64,000 bases of DNA, taken from Escallonia rubra (taxonomy: Eukaryota; Streptophyta; Magnoliopsida; Escalloniales; Escalloniaceae). The notes below the pieces were generated by a model that saw only the letters and a program-made list of their open reading frames with translations, had not been told where the DNA came from and did not search any database. The DNA lies in the NCBI GenBank assembly GCA_033065855.1, contig JAVXUO010000519.1:62001-126000 (forward strand), read 5' to 3'. A program made the position numbers and the translations under genes. Shown one piece after another: positions 47,216-60,900 of the stretch (position 1 is its first letter; each line of letters begins with the position of its first letter).

Positions 47216-48961
47216 TGTGGGGGAAACACTCGGGGATCAATTACCCCTCCGACCTAACCTTCAACGACTGGGGATTAGCACCGATGATCTTTGCCCAGTG
47301 TGTTTTGTACAACCTGAAACTATGACCATTTATCACTAAATCATACGGCCAATCTGGCTTGGGATTCCTACTGCCCTTCAACCGGAACTAGTTAGGGGAA
47401 GTAAAGAGGATGGCCAATCTGGTTTGGTTAGACATACATGTTCACTGGACAATTTTTCGTACCCACCACGTACATTTTCATTACCTTATGGTGTGAAAAT
47501 CATGCAAAACGTAAAAAGTCTAGACTGATACACAAGTATCCTGCCTTGTTATCCAAAACTTCTACCGCAACTTCCAACTTACTATCCACACAAACCAGCA
47601 ATGGCAGATCCCCCCATCCCACTGTCATCCATCAAAACTCCCACCCCTTTACGTGCTTAACCCCAGCTCACCTACACGCTCATTCTGGCCCGCTGTTTAA
47701 ACAGAAATACGCTGTGAAAAAGATAATTTGGCATAACGTCCTTAAATGATGCCCATTCCCGATGTGGCTCAGCAGCTCTCTCCATGTCGGCCTCGGACTA
47801 TTACGCTGCACATGCACGTAGCTTGTTACTAACTAGTTCATGGGCCTTGAAACATAAGATTCTGCACATGGGCCTTGAAACATAGGATTCTGAACGTTAC
47901 GTTGGTTGATGACTAACTCTAATTTTTCAATGTCAGGCAACGAGGACATCATCGACCAATGACACCCATTATTCACGACCTTTGTTATGGAGTATCTGAT
48001 TTCCATCACTATAGTATAGATAGGTCAACCCCTTTCCAATGAAGGAAACCAGATCATTAGCCACTTTTGCACGTCACGCCCGACTCAGGCTACAAGAACC
48101 GAGATCGTGGGGACATTGCTGCAGCCTGCAAGGTGATCTACTGCTCCATATGTTCGATTATGTTGTCTTATATGCGTCTGAAGTACCTTGTATTATATTC
48201 ACGAAGGCAGATACTATGTTTTTATTCAAACACGATGACTATAACCGTAAGGCTGATTTGTGAAAAAATGTGTAATAACCTTATTAGATGTTAGTCTCTT
48301 ACTATCAAAACAAAAACATAATCTCCCCAACATGTCATATGTATGCATTAATTCACATGCTACGAGTAAGTGGCACTAAATTTATTGCATGCAAAATGGT
48401 AAGTGATGGCCAACGAATGTAAACACCTGCAGCGACAACTTTTAGCATCACAACCATAGACTCTGAAAGTTGCAATAAACAAAATCATTACTTTCGAACA
48501 TTCAACACTACGAAAGAAAATATATGTGACTCAAATGGAATTTTGAGCAGCCAAAACTCTGCAAGTCCTTTTAGATAGAAAGAATTCCATTTGTAATCAG
48601 CCGTAGCAGTGGTCAGTTCTACAGGCATATCAGTACATGTATTGTTTGTGCTTCCATGACAGGCGCATACTTGACATCGCAACTATACATGTGAATGTCG
48701 TTGAAAAGATGGCATGCATGTCTAATAAGAACTAAAACTCCGACAGGCTTCTCATTCCGAAGAGTAATAAGCTTCAAAATGCCTAATGACTAGATTAGAT
48801 GCATCTACAAGAAACGAACAAAACCATGTGTGTACCACGAGTTTCTGGACGGGCCACTAGATCAATCAATCCGCAATGTTTGTCAACTATGAACATGGCC
48901 ATCTGGTACTGCTAAAAAGCCAAAACCGTGTTCCACTTCTCACAACGAGATTCTGTTTCAC
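47216..48961 (-). other. Unassigned sequence and 3' UTR of the UBAC2-like gene
   Basis: No recognised coding frame. The part nearest 48961 should be 3' UTR of the minus-strand UBAC2-like gene, whose stop codon is at 48962-48964. The remainder resembles no family I know. Confidence 0.4.
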
Positions 48962-51900
48962 TTAGTGCGACTGAGACTCGAGAAGAATGTTTGTGGCTGT
49001 GTTGATGTCGTTTCTAGAATGAATGAGTGCTTGCCTAGCAGAATTCCTGTCAAACCCCATGGAAACCAGTGTAGCAATGGAGTCCTCGGGTGGCTCTGGG
49101 GTGGACGACACGGGAGCGGGGTTGTTTCTCTGAACATGGGAAAGTTGATTTAAAGTTGGTTCAAAGAGACCAAAAGGAAAACAAAGGAAACGCAAACTAT
49201 GCAAAAGAGAGATCAGATAGTGGCACCAAACATTACAAATCTTACAAAGAGCAATAAAAATCTCATGCTTATCTCGTATACAAAGTCATTAAATTTGAAC
49301 ATCGTATGACTTCATTGAGAATTCAGTAATTTGCAGACGAATACAGCATGATTCTGAGAAAAGCTGATTCCCAGGCTAAAATGTAATGCTCCAAGAATCT
49401 ACCTTGCGAGTGCAGAGTCTTCCTCAGTACCGTAACTAACTGACAACAGTAAACTAAATATTGTGGAGGAAACCCGTGGGCCAAAGCCTCATGCTTTCTT
49501 TGTAGCTTAAGGAAATTTACATCTATGAGCCAGAGGTTATTGAAAATCTATACAACTGAAGCTTTTTGCTACACAAACATGCACTAAAGCATGCGCATTT
49601 GCACCTTTGTTTTGTCCTTTTGAATAAAAACTGTTTTCTCTGTCAAATTCGTCCAAAATTAATTCCATATCTTTGTCCACATGGAGACTAATAAGTTCCC
49701 CCGTAGAAGGGGATAAGCATTTAGATGCAATTTCTGGCATTCGCATATTACCAATATTATTCAAGCAAACTTTCAGCAATCTCGGGAAAAATATTTGGTT
49801 TTCAAAAAAGGGGATCAGAAACGTTAATTTCCATTCAGTTGTTTCAGTCTTGTTAAAATTGGTGCCAGCTGCTGTCAGAAAAAAGATGAGGATTTCAATA
49901 TTCTTGCATTATTTCTGAAGTAAACCTTTAAGGCCATTCTGATAACCGCAGTGATAATTGATCATAGCAAGAACCAAAAAACACCACCCCCCACCCTTTC
50001 TATTCCCCAAAGTTGAGTCCCTTCGGGAAGTAAGACCCCAACACTATTAGAAAGTAGACTAGCATTTTGGGACATCTGAGAGATAATTACTCACAGTTGA
50101 AAAGGAAAAAGTGATTCACAGATTACCTATGGGTATCTGGAATACTGCAAAAGTTCTAAATACATCAATACTCTTCTAAAAGTGCACCATGATCACTACA
50201 CTACCATCTCGAAATAGGAGTTTTCTGGTACCAATATATAGAATATTCCAATGAATTATTACATCAAACTTAGTTCAACTTCAAATTTGGAACTTAAGAT
50301 GATCACCCGCCTATAAATTACGCTGTTGGAGACAGCATAACAAATCCTCCCAAAGGTATCATGACTGCAATGCGGACATACATCCACACACATGCAAGAA
50401 TCAAAGTGGCATGTTTGTGCATCTCTTGTACCTTATTGTATTGGCAACCTCTCATATGACCATATGGTATCATGCTTAAATTTCTCACCACAGCCAAATG
50501 CACTTTCTTTAAACAAAAATATAATAACTACGGAAACAGAGAGGAAAGAATACAGAGACAAACAAATATGTATACAGGGAAGGAAATAATTAACAAGTGA
50601 CGCCTCAAATAAAAGACTTGCCTCGACTTGGCGACCTGCGTAGGATGGTAAATTTCCCAGAACATTTCTAGTTGGTGCTGCAGGTGATGTGCTCCCCACG
50701 GATGGCCAAGAAAGCCGTGAAAAGAATGAGGCAATGAACTCTGGGAACTGAGAAATTAAAAACGTGATGTATAATTATAACTATTTTCGACAAGCATCAC
50801 TCATCTTTACAATGGCACCCTTTATAGCATATTTAAGAATGCAGCGTGATGGGCAGGATATACTCAATGCATAATTGAAGTAAAGCGAGCCTCCAATTTA
50901 TAGGATTCAGTCTCAGAGCTCATCTTTAAAGGCAAATTACTACACACTGCAAAAGGCCGCTTATAGTCTTGTTAATATTTCCTAGCTATTATGTGAAATC
51001 AAATTGCATTTCTTTGGAATGCACAGATACAATAGATTAAGGTGGTTAATTAAAAAAATGGAAAAATAATCAGAAATACACAATGATAATTTACAAACAT
51101 AGATCTTCAGAATCACCCACAGATACATGCCAAGAGAAGTCAAATCAGAACATAGTGAGGTTATCGTCGTGTAATGTAGCACGTAGTATAGCGTCTTGGT
51201 AGAAACTTTTAACAAGGCACTACTCGGATAACGCTGATAGCAATGCTGGGAGACTTGAGGGATTGTTGCTCCAATACCAACATGACCTCAGAATAACTAT
51301 GTTAAACTTGTCAGCCTAAGCCTACGAATAAACTATTAAAAACATCTGATATTGAAAAAGGATAATGGAATATGAAGTTACCTTCATCCTGCGGATGCAA
51401 AAGATATTTAAACGGTACAATGAACCAGCAACTATGCCACATATCCCTGGTAAAAGAGATCTTTTCCAGGATGACAAAAGGAGCTGCAAAATAAAGACGC
51501 AAGTTAAAACGGATGAAGCATGAGAGAAGAGGAAACGGGTCAGGGAGTTGATAAAACTTTAAGTACCTGAAAACCAGCCAAATAGATGAAAGACTTATCA
51601 GAGAAACGTAGGCTAAATACACGAAACCGTGTTGAAACAGGGATGTCCAAATAAAAGGTTACAAATGAAGAAAATATAAGACCATAGGGGCCAGAAGTGA
51701 GTTTGTTCAAGGTTGGATCTGCAAAAGATACGGAAACAGAAATAATGTTACTGAAGAGAAAAGGAGGAGTATAAAATAGATAGCTATCAACCCATGAAAC
51801 ATTTCTAACAAGAAAAGCATTAATGACCAGAATTAACTTTTAGAAAGAAAAAGACAGAAGAACAAGCTGCAAAACACAACATTTAACCTTCAACCAATCA

Positions 51901-54900
51901 ACTAAATCTTGGTTAAAGGAATTCTAAGGAGCAGAAAAGCTGTTTAAAACTCCTAAGAGTCTGACTTGTGGATAAGTGTGTGGGTCATAATAAATGACCT
52001 TCACATCTTATCCTTTTCTTTTCCACAACAGAATACGTGCTACTTTTTCATAATACCATAACCACCCCTATAGTTTGTATTAATCTCATAAAAAGCACTA
52101 TTGAACATAAATGTTCTATCCATGTCCCCGTGTCTGTGTCCAAAATCGGATCCGTGTCCCCATGTCCTGTAATTTTTGAATTTGGCAAGTCCGACACTCA
52201 GACACATACCCAATCCGGGCACCAACACCGAGTCTATGTAACATAGATTCTAACCACGAGGCACTCAAGTATTTACACTCTCAGCGAAGTTGAGTCACAA
52301 GCATGCCACGTGGGTTAAACTTCTCCAGGACTACTCTTTCGTTCTCAAACATCGTGCCGGTGTTCTGAACAAACCCACCGACGCTGAGAGTCGTGTCATT
52401 CTCTCTCTAAAATCTTTAAGTGCCCAGGTGCTTAGTTTTGAACGCCTCAAGGATGAGTACTACAGTTGTACTAAATATGTTCTCTAATCTAACACGATGT
52501 TTTAGATAGCCATCGGAGAAATCATGTGGATCTCTTTCCCCGAGACAATTATTTGTTTCAAGGGTCCAAGTTATGCATTCCCATAATTTTGTTAGGGAGT
52601 TTCTTACATGGAAATGCATGTCGGTGGGCTTGCCTGTCACTTTGAGCGGAAGAAAACCATGGCCTTAGCGGCCGGTTGGTTTTATTTGCTATTGTTGAGA
52701 CGTGACGATGCTCGAGTTAGTCCAGAGTCATACTTGTGAATTAGCTAAGGCTAGGAAACAAAAGACAGGGTTATAAACAGCATTACTTATTCCACACCCC
52801 CGTTGGAAAGATATTGGAATGGACTTTGTTCTTAGGAATGCCTACGACCATGCCTGGGTATGACTTTTTCATGGCTATGGTGGATAGGTTCTCTAACGTG
52901 GCCCATTTTATTCCCTGCAGTGATACAACCAATGCTTCACATGTGGCTAAGTTGTTCTTTCGTTAAATTGTTCGTCTTCATGGGTTTACCTACTTCTATT
53001 GTGTCTGATCGTGATGTCGAGTTTGTTAGCTACTTTTGGAAGACATTTGGAAACTCTTCGGTACCCAATTAAGGTTCTCTCTCTGCCTTTCACCCCCAAT
53101 CAATGGGGAAACTTAAGGCGTTAATCAAAGTTTAGGTTAGCTTCTTAGACGTCTCATTGGTAAACGCCAGAGCACTTGGGACTTGTGGTTGCCCACGGCT
53201 GAATTCACTAGTCCACTCAATCAACGTGGAGTAATTGTTTCCTTCCACTATTTCCACAGGTCGTTCTTCCGGTTCTTCTGCACCGGTTCTTGGCCCCAGT
53301 TGTCCCGTCTGTACCCGCACATCCTACCAGCCAACTTGAAGGTATTGTTGATAATGAGGCGATCGATTTTCACGTTATCTTTTAGTGGCATTTTCGTTCA
53401 TCGAGGTGATGACACCTGACTCAGTGAGGAGGAGGTTTGTGATTGTCACTGATCTCTTGGTACTAACCCTGCGAAGCAGGGTTCTTGCTGGTCGGGGGGA
53501 AATGATGGCCCTCGGAGACCCAAATTTACATTTAAAAAGCGTACAACGTAATCAGGGCCCAGTGCAATCCTTGATTAAAGATTTAGTGTTTAATTCAGGA
53601 CATAACATGGGATAGAATCTTTGGTTGCCCAATCCCGTCAAATCAGGAGTTGAATTGATTATGTTTTCTATTTTGAGTTTCCCTTTCGTCCTATAAAAGG
53701 ACCTTAAACAGTACGTCATGGGCAGACTTTATGAATTGAATTATCAAGTTGCTTTCTCCCTGTACTCCTTCATCCCCCCATCCTTAGGGTCCTACTTCTC
53801 TTGTTCTCCATTTCTTTATTCCCTTTCATTGTATAAACTTACCCTGCATCAGAGATCCTTGGGATTTTGCAGTTTCGCTCTAGTTTTAATGCATCATGTC
53901 TGCATGAGTTTAACCGAGTCCTTTCTTATTAACACGTTGAAGAAAGAAAACCTTAGCTGAAACAACTATCTTTAGGTAAGCAGTGTCAGATTCTACGAAG
54001 CTGGTACTGCATGCACACAAGAACAAGGACACGATCAATAAACTATCACCGACCAGGCATGTCAGCCAAGAAATTCAGCGGGAGATGATGACACATCCAC
54101 AATATCAACGTCTAGTTATATGAATTTTAACCAAAAAAAAAATTAGCTCTCTCTCAGTACAGTTCTTATTACCTCATTTTTATTCACTTCACAAAGTGAC
54201 TACAACATTGTTTACGTAAAAGGAAAAATGTAAGAAATAACTACAACTTGTCAAAGACCAAGCACTTAGAAGAAATTCTCATCTTGGTGCTATCAACGTA
54301 CAATCAACGGACACCACTAAATATTGAATCATATTTTAGATGCATATTGACTTCATTGCACATGTATTCAAGTCGCCCGCAATCTAAGATTTTTCTATGT
54401 GCCCAACCTTCTTTACCCCCACTAAAGCCTCAGCTTCGAGGAACTAAATGTAGGTAGGACCACAATCACACTAAGCCCGCTCTACTGCCCAAATCAAATC
54501 AACAAAATTAACTTGCAGGTAAGTTAAAATACTTGTTTCATGCTATCATCAAAGTGTAGTCTGCATTACCTCCAGAAGAGAATAACCAAGTCTCTCGGTA
54601 ACGTGATAGTATTCAAGGTTACTTTGGTTCAATTGAATAAAAGGGAGGATATGTTGAGTCAGACATCACATTAGGTTACTTTGTAAGACCCCAAAAATGG
54701 GGAAATCATGGTAGATGACTAACTATCCAACACACTACGTAGTGAAAGCCCCTTAATTATTCATGATTACATACAATTTAGTACCTCAAATCTTCTTTAA
54801 TTTTTAGACATTAGGGTGGGGGTATGTACCTAGGCAATTAGTAACTACCTGGACCCATTTTCATTCCAAATCCATAGGATTGCTCGCCTGAACAGTAACT

Positions 54901-57900
54901 CCCTCAACTGCAAAAGCTTCAACATACAACTGTATCAATCACCATAACCCCCCACCCCCAACACACACACACAAAAAAAATTGTATCAATCACCACTCCT
55001 GCCCATTGCACCACCATAAACTCCCCTCTCCCTGTTTCTCGCCACCTGAACCACCCACTGTCCCACCATTTCGACCACCACCACAACCCCTCCCCAACAA
55101 ACCACCACGACCACCCCCGTGTTTCTAGCCACCTCAATTACCACAGTCCCCCACCACCATTACTCCTCACCTTCCCCCCCCCCCCCTTCCCCAAGCCCCG
55201 CCAATCCCCCCCCCACCCCACCCCAACCCCCATATGGCCACCGTTTCAACCATCACCACCACATCCCCCCACCCCACCACCCGTTACCTGACTCAGCCAC
55301 CCCCCACCACCTCCAGACCACCATTCTGCTACGACACCTCCAATCTACATTTTATACCACACCTCTTCACCATCACCACCAACCCACCACGCGTTACCTG
55401 ACTCAGCCACCCCCCACCACCTCCAGACCACCATTCTGCAACGACACCTCCAATCTACATTTTAGACCACACCCCTTCCCCCTCACCACCACCATAAACC
55501 ACAAGCCCACTGTTTCAGGCCACACTTCACCACCATCACCACCACCATTTGAGGCCACGAGTCGGCATCGATCTTGAAGACAGCGGTGGTGATCTAGATC
55601 TTACCATCAATAGCTAGACACTAGATTCAACGGTGGTAGGTTGAGGTCTTGGATGGTGGTCATGGTGGTGATTATCGGGAAGAGGGATTGAAGATGAGAA
55701 GAATGGTGGGGTAATGAGAGGGAGTACGGGCCTTCTGCCCTATTTGCAGGTAAACTGGCGCTGTTTAGCTGAGCAACGCAAGGGATTTGGACAGAAAATG
55801 GGTCTAGGTACTTGTTGATTGTCTAATAAAGACTCAGACCTTGATATTTAAAAATTATAACACAATAGGTCCTGACATAAGAATTTGGGGTAGTTTCGAG
55901 GTACTAAATTGTAATTAACCCAATTATCTACTAATTGTTCGAAGGTGTCGTTCTCTTCTTAATTTTAAAGCAAGAGTGACGCAAAAGATGAAGTATTGAG
56001 GCCATTCTCTGAGAGCTTAAGCTTTTAGAGCAATTAGTAACTTAATATGATATCAGAATTTTGGTTTGGCAAGGTTCTAGGTTCAACTCCCAGAGCATAC
56101 CATTGGTCCCCCTATATGTTATTACTGCAATTTGAGTTCAATTTATATGTGTAGCTGCTGGTGGTGCATCTTAATTTGTTCCGACTTTATTTCTGTCCAT
56201 ATGAAAGCCCCGGGAGTGTTGAGTATGATGTACATTGTTGCGTTCAGTGGCTTTACAGCTTAAGCTTTAGATGGTAACTTAACAAGTGTAAGAGAAGCAC
56301 GGAGTACAACAATCACAATAATTACTAAAAAGCAAATGTGGCATGTAATTACATAGAGGTGACTTCGAAAAGAAGAGAAGTAACAACAAACCCACACCAT
56401 AATGAGCAGGACCATACCTTTAAGAAGTGCTAGGGCAAGGACCTCAAGCGCTAAAGAGACAATTACTGAGAACAGGATGAACACCTGCACGGACAAAAAT
56501 GACATCATAAGTTGAACGACTATCAAAGTCGAAAAAGCGGCTCACAACATAAATTTAATTCTTTACAACGTCTAAAGGTTAATAGTCAAAAGTGCCAAAT
56601 ATTCATGGATAACCAGATCAGATTTGCAATCACTATGTTTACAGGGATTAATAATTACAAACAGTAAAGGCAAAGGGCAAGCAAGAACAATAAGCTAAGT
56701 GTTTAAGAATACACGGATTCAATGACGTATAATTTCGGCCAATTGTATCTTGGCCATGTCAGCCAAGCTCTCATTACAAGTGGTCATGTTCCAACTGACA
56801 AAAAAGTCCCCTTATGAATCCATGTCTCTGAACCAATTTATGCAATTTAAGTAAAAAACAAGGGCAAAGAAAACAATAAATATGGAAAAATCTCTTCAAC
56901 GATGAGATCGAGGAAAGAAATATACAGCAACTAGACCCACAGCGTAAGCGCGATCTCTATAGCTGAAGCTTGATATAATTGCACAAGTTCCATTTACATA
57001 GCCAAGAATCCTCAAACCAGCTTTACTATGTGTGCCATAGTAGGTGCTTCCCTAATGATTTTAAGTATCAAATGGTACAATACTATATCATCTGTCCTAC
57101 ACCCGGTAGGTCCAATTGCTATCTCTTTTTACGCAGTGTTCTATTTAAGGGAAAGTATTGTTTTGTCTTATCTCAGTATATCATAAGTTACATGGACTTA
57201 ATACAAGAGTCAGGATTCGATGGTGTACGATTTATAGGATGAGAAATACGGTATTACTGTCGACTCCAGACGAAAAAGAGTGGAATTTTACACATCTATT
57301 ATGGATTTACTAGCCCTTTTAGCAAGATACTTGAATGAAAATGGGCCAGTACTTGAACTGCATCCCTTTTCCTTGTTTTCCCTTTTGGTTAGGGGTGTTT
57401 GGGGGGGAGTAAATGTATAACGTGAACAGTAAATGCATTGACAGCGAACAGAAAGGCAGCTAGCATTGAGAAGCAATTAACTTACTTACAAATGGGGCCA
57501 AGTTGATATGCATCCTTTTTTCTTGTTTTCCCTTTTGGTTGGGGGTGTTTGGGGGGCAATAAATGTATAACATGAACAGTAAATGCATCGACGGCGAGTA
57601 AAAGCATCCAGCATTGAGAAGCAATTAACTCACTTACAAAAGGGCCAAGTTGATATGTAAAAGGAGTAGAGGAGAATTTCCCACAGAAGTCATGGGCCCT
57701 ATTTCAATCAGATGAATTCATTTTGTTTTTCTCCTTTTTTTTTATGGTGGAGGGTGGGCCTCTTGATGTATGCCTTCACCACGATATTCAAGCTTTGAGT
57801 ATTAAAGGAATTTTAAGGAATCAGTGGTTTTCATGCCAATGCACTTCTACACCTAAATAAATTTAGTTTTTACTTCTGAATGTTTTGGAAATCAAATGTT

Positions 57901-60900
57901 CTTATCCGAAATTCATTGATAGACCAAAGGATAATCTAGTAGTAGACAAACCAAGGTCCGTTGATCAACTTTTGTTGCCCTAACTATAACAGTTGCTCGT
58001 AACGATAAAATTTAGCAAGAATAGGTTTAGCTCCAAAGTGACAATTCACTGATCACAATCAATTCCAAAATCTTAGATAACAGCCAAAGAACCCTTGCTA
58101 GATCTCGAGCATGTGCAACTGTATCAATCACCCGATACTTACCAAAATCTAATGATTAAAGAACTCAGAAAATTAGTACAGGTGTATAGAAGGATGAAAC
58201 TGAGAGGCCAAAAAACTTGAAAAAATGAAAGATGTCAACTGGGTGGAAGTCATGAACGATCAAAGAGATTTCCAATCAACTAAGTTACAAATTGAACTTC
58301 CGAATCAAGTATACTAGATCTCTATTATCTACTTCATCCCCCCTCCCCCATTCCTCTTCATCTCTTTCCATCAATTTTGTTCACTCAAATAAAAACACAC
58401 AACGTATTTGAGTCCTTGGTTTTAGTTAAAGAGTTGATCGTCGTGTGCAACCATGCACATCGATGGTCCTAACATATCAATCTGATAATGAGAAATTTGA
58501 TGATCCCCACTGGTCTTATACAATTAGTAATACACGCAAACATACAAGCGCACACACACACACACATATATACACACGTGTGAACGTGGGTGAGTATGTG
58601 GCGGGCGCACATGTATACATATATATTATGCATATGCGTATACAGATATACACACATATATATACCCGTAGTGAAGCAAGTGCGTTGCAAGAAATAATAT
58701 TACCCTACAATTATGCTTTGGAAATTGACCCTCTATGTTGGAATGAGGATAAATCATATTTATGCATAAATGTTTTCTTGCATATTATTGGAGGCAAAGG
58801 GTCACTCAAACTCACACAAACAAACTAGGAGAAGGACATGGAGAGATCTCCCTAAACCTTCTTGCACCATAAAAATGACTAGACCAGCTAGCCTTTTTTA
58901 TAGCCTTCTAATGTATCTCCTAGACATGTAATAAGGCTACCACTAACCCACTAATTTCAATAACATATTAGCCCCCTACCACTAACCCACTAATTTCAAT
59001 AACACACTAGCCCCTTACCACTAACCCACTAATTTCAATACCATATTAGCCCTGACTTGCGCGAAGCAAACATAAAGTAAGGTACTTGTAACTTACACGA
59101 CAAAAGCACCATTACCACAAATTCATTTGACTCACTAGCACAAGTCACTAATGCACCACTCCAATAAAATAGAACAAATCAAGTTTATATTTGAACATAC
59201 TGGGAATAAAAAGAGACTTCAGGATTACCACGATTAAGTCATGGACCAAACAGATACAGAAGTGGGTCATTAAATGTTAACCAATTTGAAAAATAGAACA
59301 ACTTTGGCCAAATCGAATTCAATCTCAACGTAAATTTTTGGAAAGTGCCACGACTTTATTGCTCATGAATTAATTAGTAGGAATTATTAAGTACATGGAA
59401 CCTGAAAGTAAGATTAGTGATAAAAAAGTACAATATTTGTAGGTAAATTGGTACAACATTCAAATTACAAGATAGGGATAGAAAATAATAGTATTTACCA
59501 ACAGTATGTTTGCAGAATTGTGTTTCTTTGGAAGGCATATGTTGAAATGTTAAATTTGTCCATTATCAACATATTATAGTTAAACAAGAAATTTGTATTG
59601 AGTAAACGGATACTAAATCGTGCACAACCACAGCGATCCTTGTCTATAAAAGGCCATTGTGTATTGATATTCATGTAGATATAGGTACACATTACATGCT
59701 TTCTAAATAAACTATAAAGACTGATTACAAATCAATTATTTATGATTCTATAACAGAAAAAATGTGCAATTTTATCAAATCACCAAAACCGAGGCAACTA
59801 ATTCCATCAGAACCAACCATAAACTAAATTAGTTAGTACAGTCTATAACTCCATAAAACATCGACCCAAGTACTTACAGTGTTACAAATCCATCGATAAG
59901 AATACTGATATAGATTTGCATCTTACTTTAAATCTTTCTTTAACGGGATTTTAAAGATTTGAAAATAGACAACTAAAACATACAAATTTGTATTTATAGA
60001 CAGGGCCCATTGTTCAACTTAATCTGGTGTTTAAGTTTGAAATTTGTTGACATTAGGAGAAAGGCGTTAGGGTCTTGTTTTTTGTTTAACAATCACCAAG
60101 ATATCTTATAGGAAACCAAATTAACGTGAAAAAATAATAATAATGTTCTGCAAAAGTGATAAAAACCCTTCTAATAATTTAAGTTAAAAGGGGAACATGG
60201 TTGCAAAAGAGGTTTTTGGGAGGCAAAAAAAGTGTTGCCGTATAACCTCTTACGTTCTTTTACATATAGTACACGTGAGTGGAAAAGTTATGAGCCATGA
60301 AATGACCCTTAGGTAACATATCTAAGGTGACCTTAATAACTCATCACAAAAATCTGCACTCCAAAGATCAATCGTTGGATTGCATGGTCTTGCCACTTCA
60401 ATCATGCATGCCAAATTTCAAGTTGATTGGAAGTCAAATTATGTCTGACTTTTAAATACATATAACAAAGCATAAACATGCAATAGTTTGAACACTATTT
60501 GGATGAGGCCCCTCTTGACCTCCAATTGACTGGAAATTTAATATGCAAGTTGTATGTGAGCAAATTATGTAATCCATTTGTGAAAATATGAGTTGAATTA
60601 TGAACTATTGAAGGTACATATCATATAGCATAAATTTGCTATAGTTTGAACACTATTTGGATGAGACCCCTCTTGACCTCTGATTGACTTGAAACTTGAT
60701 ATGCAAGTTGTATGTGAGCAAATTATGTAATCCATTCGTGAAAATATGATTTCCATTATGAGTTATTTAAGCTCACCTTAAGTAAACTATCAAATGTGTC
60801 ACCTCAACATGTTCTTTCTCCTCCATTTTTCAGATTCTAACAATAGCTACGAATGGCGGCAATAAATAAAGCTTAAGGTCACTGTGTCATCTCACACATT

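Noticed and set aside
49537-49779. 80-aa minus-strand frame between the last two UBAC2 exons
   Set aside because: It lies in the GC-AG intron. It has no family similarity, and adding it would break the UBAC2 frame.
55119-55577. 152-aa Pro/His-rich open frame
   Set aside because: Low-complexity CAC/CCACC DNA inside an inverted-repeat element, with no start context or homologous protein.
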